A stretch of DNA of 64,000 nucleotides, from the NCBI RefSeq assembly GCF_034929435.1, contig NZ_JAYFUM010000022.1:1-64000 (forward strand). The letters run 5' to 3'. The stretch is from Arcicella rigui (GTDB lineage: Bacteria; Bacteroidota; Bacteroidia; Cytophagales; Spirosomataceae). Positions 17,747-26,030 of this stretch are shown here, one piece after another (position 1 is the stretch's first letter; every line of letters begins with the position of its first letter). The notes beneath the pieces were generated by a model that was not told where the DNA came from, made no database searches, and saw only the letters and a program-made list of their open reading frames with translations. A program made the translations under genes and the position numbers.

Positions 17747-18402
17747 GGAGTAATGTTTTTCTCTAAAACGGATTCTACAAAAATCTTTAGACTGGGGTTT
17801 GATTGATATGCTTTCATCAACACTTTGCTCTTACGATAGTCTTTTGAAACCTTATCGTAATCCTTGTAATTCTTCTCAAATTTTCCAGCTTTTTGATGAA
17901 GTTTGTAATTACAATTATTGATGGATTCTTTAATTTTATCATTGTAATAAATCGGTAATAGCCAACATTCTATTTCATCAACTGAAATGGCAAAAATGAT
18001 TCTATGAATTACTTTATCGAAAAACTCTTTTCCAAAAGTTTCCAAAATACTTAGCTTAAATTTATCTATTACTTTTTCAACCAATACTTCTGGTGACAGC
18101 CTTTTCCCTTCATCGCTTGTTTGTTTTACTTCATAGTGAGTTTGCTCAGAAACGTCAGTATCAATCTGAACAACCAAATACTGAATACTTTGAAAAGCAT
18201 CTCTAAAATCTTGGGAACGACAGTATTCAAACACTTTATACCAGCCACCAAATTTTTTAATTTCATCTTCATTTGTGGCATCACGAATAGGTTGTAAAGG
18301 AGTTATTTCATCAGAAATATCATCTTCAAACAAACCGATTAAAATATTTTCTAATACGGCATGGTCTGAAGGACCTTCTGCTACAAGTCCAAATAGTGTC
18401 AT
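17743..18402 (-). CDS. TOPRIM-like protein, partner of the upstream ATPase
   Basis: The protein has 219 residues from the ATG at 18402 (MTLFGLVAEGPSD). The frame extends to a TTG at 18432 but the ATG gives a tidy 4-bp spacing from the ATPase stop. The Glu9-Gly10 of VAEGPSD and the acidic pair Asp81-Thr-Asp83 in LVVQIDTDVS look like the TOPRIM metal-binding motifs of OLD-type nucleases. The pattern IIFAISVDEIECWLLP is typical of DUF4276/DUF4435-like proteins. By analogy with split ATPase plus TOPRIM systems it is a candidate nuclease effector. Fold and activity are inferred. Confidence 0.65.
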   Translation of the reverse strand: MTLFGLVAEGPSDHAVLENILIGLFEDDISDEITPLQPIRDATNEDEIKKFGGWYKVFEYCRSQDFRDAFQSIQYLVVQIDTDVSEQTHYEVKQTSDEGKRLSPEVLVEKVIDKFKLSILETFGKEFFDKVIHRIIFAISVDEIECWLLPIYYNDKIKESINNCNYKLHQKAGKFEKNYKDYDKVSKDYRKSKVLMKAYQSNPSLKIFVESVLEKNITP

Positions 18403-18406
18403 GGTT

Positions 18407-19582
18407 TTAGAAGTTTTTTGGTAAACCACCAATGTAGCCTCTCATAAACTGTTCTGAAAGTCGAACTGGGATTTCTCCTTCGGGAGTAGCAATTGGTAGA
18501 ACTCTTTTTGTTTTGGTATGTCCATCTTTATTTCTTGACACAACTAACAAGCGTTGCTCATCATCATTCAAATTGAGTCCATCCAAAACAGCAGGATTAT
18601 GCGTTGTGAAAATCACTTGCTTATCGTGTTTTTTAGCCAATTTGCTCAGTATTTTGATTAATTCGCTACATAATTTTGGATTCAGCGAAGTATCAATATT
18701 ATCAATGGCAAAAAACTTGGGTGTGTATTTTGAAATAAATAAAGCAAAATAAAACATCAAAAAAAGAAAGCCTTCATTGGCACTTCGTTGGTCGAAGTAT
18801 TGTAATCCTTCTTCCAAAAAACGGTCTTTTATCCTGATTCTTCTTTCAGTAAAAACCAAATCTTTAGGAATTTCAAAGCCTTCAAACCAATCAATTAATT
18901 CTAAATTTTCAATGATTTCATGAAACTCTTCTGGGGTTTCATGACTCATCACTGAAAGTAATTTGAATAAGCCTTCGCCTCTAATACCTAAAGGTTCAAT
19001 TTGAGATTCTTCTTCAAATTTTCTTAGAAAAGTGTTTTCGGGAGCGTAGATTAGGAAGTTGCTAATGTCCTGATATAACAGAGACAACAGAGGTTTCATT
19101 CTGGTAGCTGAATCTTCTAATACGGTTTTAGTTTTTTCTTCATCAATTTTAATTTCTCCTGATTTTATTTTTGACAATATTTCTTTATGAATAGGGTCAT
19201 TCATAAGAGATTCCATCAATTCTTTGGCTGAAGCAGTAAACTTATCTTTAACTTTACTTGACCATCCAGAAAAAAAAGAGTTTACGTTATTAATTTCAAT
19301 TTCTGTAATCTCTCCAGCAATATTAAAGTCAATATTAATTGGTTGATTTATAGTTCTATAAAAGCCACTTTTCATCCAAGCAGGCTCAGTTACTCTAATT
19401 CCTCTTGCACTTAAAAATTCTTTTCCCAACTTATCTTCAGCCGCAGCCGAGCCAAAAGCGATTGCTTCCAAGATATTACTTTTCCCACAACCATTTGCTC
19501 CTATCAAAATATTGACACGTCCTAATTCAAGTGTTAAATCTTGAACTGATTTATAATTCTGTATCCTTACTTCTTTGACCAT
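18407..19582 (-). CDS. AAA/ABC-type ATPase (RecF/OLD-like), defence-type
   Basis: This 391-residue ATPase has a Walker A at residues 28-36 (GANGCGKSN), a family-typical start (VKEVRIQNYKSVQDLTLEL), a central helical insertion of about 150 residues, a Walker B region KFFAIDNIDTSLNP and a switch-His motif FTTHNPAVLDGL. This is the AAA_21/AAA_15 layout seen in OLD-type and similar conflict ATPases. It is the first gene of a three-gene operon with a TOPRIM-like protein and a YkgJ protein. It lies behind the purA terminator, so it needs its own promoter, which I cannot place. Confidence 0.78.
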   Translation of the reverse strand: MVKEVRIQNYKSVQDLTLELGRVNILIGANGCGKSNILEAIAFGSAAAEDKLGKEFLSARGIRVTEPAWMKSGFYRTINQPINIDFNIAGEITEIEINNVNSFFSGWSSKVKDKFTASAKELMESLMNDPIHKEILSKIKSGEIKIDEEKTKTVLEDSATRMKPLLSLLYQDISNFLIYAPENTFLRKFEEESQIEPLGIRGEGLFKLLSVMSHETPEEFHEIIENLELIDWFEGFEIPKDLVFTERRIRIKDRFLEEGLQYFDQRSANEGFLFLMFYFALFISKYTPKFFAIDNIDTSLNPKLCSELIKILSKLAKKHDKQVIFTTHNPAVLDGLNLNDDEQRLLVVSRNKDGHTKTKRVLPIATPEGEIPVRLSEQFMRGYIGGLPKNF

Positions 19583-19593
19583 CTTGCTATCAT

Positions 19594-19638
19594 TAAATAA
19601 AAAGGTTCGACAATTTACAAAAAACTGTCGAACCTTTT
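19594..19638 (-). terminator. purA terminator
   Basis: A 13-bp perfect stem (AAAAGGTTCGACA at 19600-19612, TGTCGAACCTTTT at 19626-19638) is followed on the minus strand by TTTATTTAATG. It separates purA from the ATPase operon. Confidence 0.85.
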
Positions 19639-19657
19639 GGAAATATTATATTGGATA

Positions 19658-20938
19658 TTAAGCCAATGCTCCTTTCAATACACATTCGTCACGGTCTGGG
19701 CCTGTTGAAATAAAATTGATAGGTAAGCCTAATTTTTCTTCTAAGAAATTGATGTAACCAGTCAATTCAGCAGGAAGGCTTTCAAAAGTTCTTAAACCTT
19801 CTAATGAACAGTTCCAACCTTTCAAGGTTTCATAGATAGGCTCTACAATGGTATCTGTCATGTCGTAAGGCAATTGCTCAGTTACTGTTCCGTCTGGTAG
19901 TTTATAAGCAACGCATACTTCGATTTCTTCAAAAATATTCAATACGTCGGCTTTCATCATTACCAATTGCGTTACGCCATTAATCATCATGGCATATTTC
20001 AAGGCTGGTAAATCAATCCAACCACAACGACGAGGACGACCAGTAGTTGAACCAAATTCACGACCTTCTTGACGCATTCTTTCGCCAACTTCATCCAATA
20101 ATTCAGTTGGGAATGGTCCAGAACCTACACGAGTAGCGTAAGCTTTGAAAATACCATATACTTCGCCAATATTTTTTGGAGCAACCCCCAAACCTGTACA
20201 AGCACCTGCAGAGATAGTATTTGAAGAAGTAACAAATGGATATGAACCAAAGTCAACATCTAATAAACTTCCCTGAGCACCTTCTGCCAAGATTGTTTTT
20301 CCGGCTGTAATAGCTTGATTTACTGAGTACTCAGAGTCAACCAAACGGAATTGCTTCATAAACTCTACGGCTTCAAAGAAATCAGCTTCTGCGGCAGTAA
20401 GGTCATATTCGAAATTATATACGTCTAAAACCGCTTTGTGACGAGCTACCAAAGCATCGTATTTCGCTTTGAAATTTGGAGAAATCATATCTCCAACTCT
20501 AAGACCTTGACGAGAAATTTTATCTGTATAAGTTGGTCCAATTCCTTTTAAAGTTGAACCAATTTTAGCGTCACCTTTCGCTTTTTCGTAGGCAGCATCT
20601 AATAAACGGTGTGTAGGAAGAATAATAGAAGCTTTTTTAGAAACTTCTAAATTTTCAAGCACATTCAAATTATACTTTGCTAAACCGTCAATTTCTTTTT
20701 TGAAAATAATCGGGTCAAGCACAACACCGTTACCAATAATGTTTTGAACATCTTGGCGGAAAATTCCAGAAGGAATTTGGTGCAAAACGTGTTTAAACCC
20801 ATCGAATTCAAGGGTATGTCCAGCATTTGGGCCACCTTGAAAGCGTGCAACAACTTGATACTTAGGGGCTAAAACATCAACTATTTTACCCTTTCCTTCA
20901 TCGCCCCACTGCAAACCCAACAATACATCTACTGCCAT
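19658..20938 (-). CDS. purA: Adenylosuccinate synthase
   Basis: This enzyme joins IMP and aspartate with GTP in AMP synthesis. At 426 residues it is standard. The GTP loop WGDEGKGKIVD is at residues 11-21. GPNAGHTLEFDG, IGPTYTDKISR and TTGRPRRCGWIDLPALKYA are further conserved blocks. It is probably monocistronic, with a terminator at 19594-19638. Confidence 0.97.
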   Translation of the reverse strand: MAVDVLLGLQWGDEGKGKIVDVLAPKYQVVARFQGGPNAGHTLEFDGFKHVLHQIPSGIFRQDVQNIIGNGVVLDPIIFKKEIDGLAKYNLNVLENLEVSKKASIILPTHRLLDAAYEKAKGDAKIGSTLKGIGPTYTDKISRQGLRVGDMISPNFKAKYDALVARHKAVLDVYNFEYDLTAAEADFFEAVEFMKQFRLVDSEYSVNQAITAGKTILAEGAQGSLLDVDFGSYPFVTSSNTISAGACTGLGVAPKNIGEVYGIFKAYATRVGSGPFPTELLDEVGERMRQEGREFGSTTGRPRRCGWIDLPALKYAMMINGVTQLVMMKADVLNIFEEIEVCVAYKLPDGTVTEQLPYDMTDTIVEPIYETLKGWNCSLEGLRTFESLPAELTGYINFLEEKLGLPINFISTGPDRDECVLKGALA

Positions 20939-20954
20939 TTTTTTGTTTTTTGGT

Positions 20955-21019
20955 TGTCATTCTCACATCGAAAGCATCTGGCGGTGGCAGACCAGTTCCC
21001 TCCTGACGTTGAGATGACA
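20955..21019. repeat. 65-bp inverted repeat in the purA leader
   Basis: TGTCATTCTCA at the left faces TGAGATGACA at the right, closing a 65-bp element between a putative purA promoter box and the purA start. It resembles short mobile palindromic repeats of other Bacteroidota, but only one copy is seen here. Confidence 0.4.
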
Positions 21020-21064
21020 GGAAACAGAAAAATCAAAAAAGAATAAACCACCTAATCAAAGTCG

Positions 21065-21072
21065 CAAAGATA
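21065..21072 (-). promoter_or_regulatory. Possible purA -7 box
   Basis: TATCTTTG on the minus strand matches TAnnTTTG exactly, about 125 nt before the purA ATG. A clear -33 TTTG at the right spacing is not visible. Confidence 0.4.
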
Positions 21073-21083
21073 AACAAACTAAA

Positions 21084-21125
21084 AATAAAACCTCACAAGA
21101 ATTTTAATACTTGTGAGGTTTTATT
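21084..21125 (-). terminator. Terminator after the Fur-family gene
   Basis: A 16-bp perfect stem (21084-21099 with 21110-21125, core AAAACCTCACAAG / CTTGTGAGGTTTT) has T-rich ends on both strands. It lies about 50 bp past the regulator's stop codon. Confidence 0.85.
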
Positions 21126-21173
21126 CATTCTAAACAGAAATATTTTTAAAAAGCTGAATACAGAGAAAGCCTT

Positions 21174-21671
21174 TTATGATTCACGACCGATAGACTCTCT
21201 TTCCGCCAACATGGCTTTTTTGTGTTCACAGTCTGTTTTGGTACAAGCTCCATAAAAAATTAAGGAGTGGTGCATTACATTAAACTGCAACATTTCACCC
21301 ACCATTGATTGGATTGTTTGTACTCGTGGGTCACAAAATTCTGTTACGTGATGACATTCTGTGCAAATCAAATGGTCGTGTTGGCGACGGCCATACGATT
21401 TTTCGTACTGAGCTTGATTTCTACCAAACTGATGTTTCGATACCAAGTCGCATTCAACCAATACATCTAATGTATTATACACAGTTGCACGTGATACTTG
21501 ATATTTCTTATTTTTCATCGAAATATACAATTCTTCCACATCGAAATGGTCATCTCGTGTGTAGATTTCCTCCAAAATAGCAAAGCGTTCTGGTGTTTTT
21601 CTCAGACTTTTATTTTCAAGATAAGCAGTAAAAATTTTCTTTACTGCCTCTAAAGTGGCGTTTGATGGCAT
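21174..21671 (-). CDS. Fur-family transcriptional regulator
   Basis: This 165-residue metal- or peroxide-responsive repressor starts at the ATG at 21671 (MPSNATLEAVKKIF). The frame extends to a TTG at 21710. An N-terminal winged helix contains DVEELYISMKN and VSRATVYNTLDVLVECDLV. The dimerisation half has HDHLICTECHHVTEF and a final CTKTDCEHKK, giving two CxxC-type zinc pairs. Whether it senses iron, zinc or peroxide cannot be decided. A dyad at 21720-21732 lies 49 bp upstream and may be an autoregulatory site. It is probably expressed alone, with a terminator behind it. Confidence 0.9.
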   Translation of the reverse strand: MPSNATLEAVKKIFTAYLENKSLRKTPERFAILEEIYTRDDHFDVEELYISMKNKKYQVSRATVYNTLDVLVECDLVSKHQFGRNQAQYEKSYGRRQHDHLICTECHHVTEFCDPRVQTIQSMVGEMLQFNVMHHSLIFYGACTKTDCEHKKAMLAERESIGRES

Positions 21672-21719
21672 TACTGACTGTTTTTCAGGAAAACACTTAA
21701 AATCATTCAATGATTCAGT

Positions 21720-21732
21720 ATTTAGACTAAAT
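21720..21732. promoter_or_regulatory. 6-1-6 dyad upstream of the Fur-family gene
   Basis: ATTTAG-A-CTAAAT is a perfect dyad with a one-base centre, a spacing like PerR/Fur boxes (7-1-7) though shorter. It lies 49 bp before the ATG at 21671. Confidence 0.35.
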
Positions 21733-21779
21733 CAATATTAGAAAGTAAAATAAATCAATTTTTCATAGAAAAAGAAATT

Positions 21780-24044
21780 CTATTCTCCTCTTTCAATCTG
21801 AATGACGCCATCTACTTGCTCTAAAGAGTGAACAAGTTTTTCGAGGTGCATGGTATCTTGAACCATCAAGGCTATTTTTCCTTCGAAAATACCTTCACTC
21901 ACACCGATAGAGAGATTTTGAATATTTACTTTTAATTCTTGTGAAATTACTCTGGTGACATCGTTCATCAAGCCCATTCTATCTGTGCCTTTGATGATAA
22001 GATGTGCCACAAACGACATATTGATTTGGCTCGTCCATAAAGCTTTGATTACTCTATCGCCATGACGAGATAGTAATTCAGTAGCATTTGGACACGAAGT
22101 TCGGTGAATTTTGATGCCTTCGTTGATTGTTACAAATCCGAAAACGGCGTCTCCTGCAATTGGATTACAACATTTGGCAAGTGTATAATCTACCCTGTCC
22201 ATGTCTTCACCAATCAAAATGGCATCTGCATTTTTTACGTCACCATGTAATTTTTTGAGTTCTTTGATGATATTTTTAGTATTCGTCAAAGGCTCTTGAA
22301 TGGTTTTTGATGCTTGTTTACGCTCGTGTGCTTCTCTGTCGTTTTTCCATTTTTTTATTTCATCCAAGCTGATATAAGCTTTGCCGAAGCGATAAAATAA
22401 ATCGTTAGAATCTTTGGCATTGAAGTAAGCCCGAAGCTGATTGGTTACTTCAAGCGATAGCGTATTGATACCTAATATTTTTAAACGATGCTCCACCATA
22501 TCACGCCCCATAATGACGTGCTGTTTGTTGGCTTCTTTGATATAATCTTTGATTCGAGCTTTCGCCTTGGTTGTTACTACAAATGCCAACCAATCTTCCG
22601 AAGGTTTTTGCTTAGGCGAAGTCATACATTCGATGATGTCGCCTGTTTTGAGCTTGTAGCTCAAAGGCACTAATTTATTGTTTACTTTCGCACCAATACA
22701 TCTTGCCCCTACTTCTGAGTGAATCTCAAAAGCAAAATCAAGAGCTGTTGCTCCATCTTTGAGGACAATGAGTTTCCCTTTTGGAGTGTAAACAAAAATT
22801 TCATCGTTGTACAAACTACTACGAATATCATCGACCAATTCTACTGCCGACTGTGACTTATCAGAAGTATCTAAAGCTTCACGAATTTGGCTTAACCACG
22901 ATTCAAAAGCCTTGTTGGTACGAGTATCATTTCCTTTATATTTCCAATGTGCGGCGAAACCTTTTTCAGCGATTTCGTCCATTCTGGTACTTCTGATTTG
23001 TACTTCTACCCATCTACCTTTTCGCCCAGAACTCATCACGGTTGTATGAAGTGATTCATAACCGTTTGATTTGGGGTTTGAAATCCAGTCTTTTAGTCTT
23101 TCGGGATTGGGTTTGTAATGGTCTGTCACCATCGAGTAAACAGCCCAGCAAGCCGCTTTTTCTTGTTCAGCTGGTACATCCAAAATCACACGAACAGCAA
23201 AAAGGTCATAGATTTCCTCAAAAGGAGTATGATTTTTTTTGAGTTTATGATAGATAGAATAAATAGATTTTGGTCTGCCTTTGATGATGTGCTTGTAGCC
23301 CATCTGCTTGAGGTCTTTCTCAATCGGACGAATGAAATTTTGAATAAAACTTTCTCTGGAAGTTTTAGTTTCCTTCAACTTTTTGGCGATGTCCTTATAA
23401 GCCTCGGGTTCGGTATATTTCAAACATAAATCTTCTAATTCAGATTTAATGGCATGAAGACCCAAACGGTGTGTCAACGGAGCGTAAAGGTAGAAGGTCT
23501 CTGAGCTGATTTTGAGTTGTTTGTCACGAGCCATACTTCCGAGCGTTCGCATATTGTGCAGACGGTCGGCGAGCTTAATCAAAATCACACGAATATCATC
23601 AGAAAGCGTCAGCAACATTTTTCGAAAGTTTTCGGCTTGTTGCGAGCTTCCGTAATCAAAAACACCTGAAATTTTCGTAAGTCCGTCGATAATTTTAGCT
23701 ACATTTTTTCCAAACATAGCCTCAATTTCCGTTAGTTCGATTTCGGTATCTTCAACAACATCATGGAGTAAAGCACAGATGATAGAAGTTGCCCCCAATC
23801 CTATTTCCTCTACACAAATCTGAGCTACGGCAATCGGGTGATAGATATAAGGTTCTCCAGATTTGCGTCTCATTTCTTTATGAGCATCCGCTGATAAAAC
23901 AAAGGCTTTTTTTATCAGTTTGGCATCATCTTCTTGTAAATATGGACGGGCGGTATTGAGTAATTTTCTGTATCGCTTTAGAATCTCTTTTCGTTCTTGG
24001 TCTAAGTCTATTTCTTTTACTTCCACGGCGTTTTTCAAGGACAA
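21780..24044 (-). CDS. Bifunctional (p)ppGpp synthetase/hydrolase
   Basis: This is the long RelA/SpoT homologue that makes and degrades the alarmone (p)ppGpp. It has 754 residues: an HD hydrolase domain (HDVVED, His94-Asp95; LIKLADRLHNMRT), a synthetase domain (GRPKSIYSIYHKL, SNGYESLHTTV), a TGS domain (VYTPKGKLIVLKDGATALDF), a zinc-finger-like region (LAKCCNPIAGD) and a C-terminal ACT domain. Both catalytic halves look intact. The start is a TTG at 24044. No in-frame ATG precedes it before a stop codon and the next Met is near residue 58, inside the HD domain. Confidence 0.95.
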   Translation of the reverse strand: MSLKNAVEVKEIDLDQERKEILKRYRKLLNTARPYLQEDDAKLIKKAFVLSADAHKEMRRKSGEPYIYHPIAVAQICVEEIGLGATSIICALLHDVVEDTEIELTEIEAMFGKNVAKIIDGLTKISGVFDYGSSQQAENFRKMLLTLSDDIRVILIKLADRLHNMRTLGSMARDKQLKISSETFYLYAPLTHRLGLHAIKSELEDLCLKYTEPEAYKDIAKKLKETKTSRESFIQNFIRPIEKDLKQMGYKHIIKGRPKSIYSIYHKLKKNHTPFEEIYDLFAVRVILDVPAEQEKAACWAVYSMVTDHYKPNPERLKDWISNPKSNGYESLHTTVMSSGRKGRWVEVQIRSTRMDEIAEKGFAAHWKYKGNDTRTNKAFESWLSQIREALDTSDKSQSAVELVDDIRSSLYNDEIFVYTPKGKLIVLKDGATALDFAFEIHSEVGARCIGAKVNNKLVPLSYKLKTGDIIECMTSPKQKPSEDWLAFVVTTKAKARIKDYIKEANKQHVIMGRDMVEHRLKILGINTLSLEVTNQLRAYFNAKDSNDLFYRFGKAYISLDEIKKWKNDREAHERKQASKTIQEPLTNTKNIIKELKKLHGDVKNADAILIGEDMDRVDYTLAKCCNPIAGDAVFGFVTINEGIKIHRTSCPNATELLSRHGDRVIKALWTSQINMSFVAHLIIKGTDRMGLMNDVTRVISQELKVNIQNLSIGVSEGIFEGKIALMVQDTMHLEKLVHSLEQVDGVIQIERGE

Positions 24045-24258
24045 ATGAGTATTTATTGTAACATTAATAATTAGTGTCTAATCTAAATTAGCGAATTTAA
24101 AGGGAAACAACAAGAAGAAACTTAATTAAGTACACGCTTTGAATGAACCTTTGCTAATCAAAAAAATAAAACTCTAAAAATCAATGCAATAGAAAAAGGC
24201 TTTCTTGGCAATAAATAAGGCAGAAATAATATAAGTTGTTAAATTTTGTAAGAAGTAC

Positions 24259-25305
24259 TTATCGAACAACTGGACACTTGATACTTGGTGTAAGATGATA
24301 GACGATTTTAAAACTACTCAAAAGGTAAATATCGCTAATTCTGGAAGCTCCATCTCTGATAGAGTTTTTATTATAAAGCTCAGGAAAGCTACTTACAGGC
24401 GTAGCCGCAGGGTCGTTGTAAGCCGCATTGATATTGGTAGCAAGATAATTTCTGATTTCAGCTTCACGGTTATTTCCAGAATAGGCTGCAATAAGTTCGT
24501 ACTCACGATGTCCCATCGCTGCTGAAAGTGGATTGATGGTCTGTAAGTCTGCTAAATTGGCGTAGTTTCCGCCTACGTCGTCGAGATAATCCGTCAAACT
24601 ATATCTAATACCTACTTCAAAACCTAAATCTAATTTTCTGTTCAGTTTATAGCGTACTCCCATACCAAAAGGAATCGTGGCGGCAAACAAACTATAAGGC
24701 GAAGCATTATAACCTGCCAATCCTTGTCCTTCTGTACGCAAAGGTTGCAAACTAACCCAATCGCCCGGATTGGCTTCAGTTCCAGTATAGCTAAGTGGTA
24801 CTTTGGCTACAGGATTATGGTGAATAATGGCAATACCAGCAAAAAGATAGGGAATTAAAGTCGGGCGTTTGTAGTAGTATCTATTTTCAGAAACTAAATT
24901 ATAAATGCCTTTAAAAGCTAATTCTTGGATGTTATTTCTGAAATGAGCATTTCGCATAAAAGCATTTTGTTGGACAGGAATACCTTCCAATTGATTATCG
25001 TCACCAAAAATTCTTACCCAAGTAAGGCTAACATTTCCACTGAATCGGGGTGAAAAATGGCGAGTAAAATCAACACCTACATTCCAACGAATGTTTTTTA
25101 GGGTTGAAGGAATCGGGCGACTAATAGGTACAACATCACCATAATAATTGGCTGTACCGATGCCAAAAGAAATATCAGAATATTGTTCGTAAAGTACTTT
25201 AGGAGAATTTTCACGACTAAACATTTTTGAAATGAATGATTGTGAAAATGTTGGAAAACATAAAAATAGAGCAAGGATAGTGTTAGAAATGTTTTTTAGC
25301 CGCAT
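24259..25305 (-). CDS. Outer-membrane beta-barrel protein of the DUF6089 type
   Basis: The protein has 348 residues from the ATG at 25305, which begins a signal peptide (MRLKNISNTILALFLCFPTF, then SQ). The frame is open to 25509, but that extension overlaps the divergent acetyltransferase region. DISFGIGTANYYGDV followed by FTRHFSPRFSGNVSLTWVR is the opening of DUF6089 proteins. Later strands carry GMGVRYKLNRKLDLGFEVGI. It is predicted to be an 8- to 10-strand outer-membrane barrel of unknown role. The last residues, YHLTPSIKCPVVR, do not form the usual final strand with a terminal aromatic. Confidence 0.75.
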   Translation of the reverse strand: MRLKNISNTILALFLCFPTFSQSFISKMFSRENSPKVLYEQYSDISFGIGTANYYGDVVPISRPIPSTLKNIRWNVGVDFTRHFSPRFSGNVSLTWVRIFGDDNQLEGIPVQQNAFMRNAHFRNNIQELAFKGIYNLVSENRYYYKRPTLIPYLFAGIAIIHHNPVAKVPLSYTGTEANPGDWVSLQPLRTEGQGLAGYNASPYSLFAATIPFGMGVRYKLNRKLDLGFEVGIRYSLTDYLDDVGGNYANLADLQTINPLSAAMGHREYELIAAYSGNNREAEIRNYLATNINAAYNDPAATPVSSFPELYNKNSIRDGASRISDIYLLSSFKIVYHLTPSIKCPVVR

Positions 25306-25492
25306 TGTGATTTCTATTAAATATATCTGAATTCTACTCAATACTGTTTTACAAAGGTAAAGGCAATGTTTTAAAGATATAAAAATGATGCAGATTTCTT
25401 TTAGTTGTGCTAAATCATAAAACATAAACTTAACGTTGAGGCAAGGAAATAATTTCATAATTTGTGCCAGAAACAACATTGTTAAAATTTTT

Positions 25493-25972
25493 ATGATACG
25501 AAATGCCACGCTTGCAGATTTTGAGTTTGTGTATCAGTTATACATGCACCCCAAAACCAACCCTTTTTTACTGTATGAGTTCACGAGTAAAGAAGAATTT
25601 TTGCCTATTATTCAACCATTGATAGAAAGCAATGTGATTTATATTTTTTATGATGAAGTACAAGATTTAGGAATGTTCAAATTAATTCCATTGGCTCATC
25701 GGAATACGCATATTGCATACTTAGGTGGTGTAGCCATACATCCCGAAATTTTGGGTAAAGGTTTGGGTAAACAAATGCTGGAAGCAATTGTAGCTTTTGG
25801 TAAAGAAAAAGGATTTTTAAGAATAGAATTAAGCGTAGCTACTCACAACGAAAAAGCCATTCACGTGTATGAAAAAGTAGGTTTTAGCAAAGAAGGAACA
25901 CTTCGTAAATATACCCACTTGAAAAGCGAAGGGAAATTTATAGATGAGTTTATGATGGCATATTTGTATTAA
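25493..25972 (+). CDS. GNAT N-acetyltransferase
   Basis: The protein has 159 residues from the ATG at 25493 (MIRNATLADFEFVYQLY). The frame is open upstream to 25436 without family similarity. The acetyl-CoA loop is in VAIHPEILGKGLGKQMLEAI and the C-terminal strand in NEKAIHVYEKVGFSKEGTLR, as in RimJ/RimL-like GNATs. The substrate is unknown. It is convergent with ilvC and shares a terminator with it. Confidence 0.85.
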   Translation: MIRNATLADFEFVYQLYMHPKTNPFLLYEFTSKEEFLPIIQPLIESNVIYIFYDEVQDLGMFKLIPLAHRNTHIAYLGGVAIHPEILGKGLGKQMLEAIVAFGKEKGFLRIELSVATHNEKAIHVYEKVGFSKEGTLRKYTHLKSEGKFIDEFMMAYLY

Positions 25973-25974
25973 AA

Positions 25975-26011
25975 GTAAAAATCTCCTTAGCTGCCCAAGG
26001 AGATTTTTTAC
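25975..26011. terminator. Bidirectional terminator between the GNAT gene and ilvC
   Basis: GTAAAAATCTCCTT at 25975-25988 pairs with AAGGAGATTTTTTAC at 25997-26011. T-runs on both strands serve the two convergent genes. Confidence 0.85.
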
Positions 26012-26030
26012 TAAAGTATTTCTAAGTAAA

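Noticed and set aside
17743..19582. Naming the ATPase/TOPRIM pair as PARIS or Gabija
   Set aside because: Gene sizes and the YkgJ partner differ from those systems, and the TOPRIM call rests on short motifs. I left it as a candidate defence-type operon.
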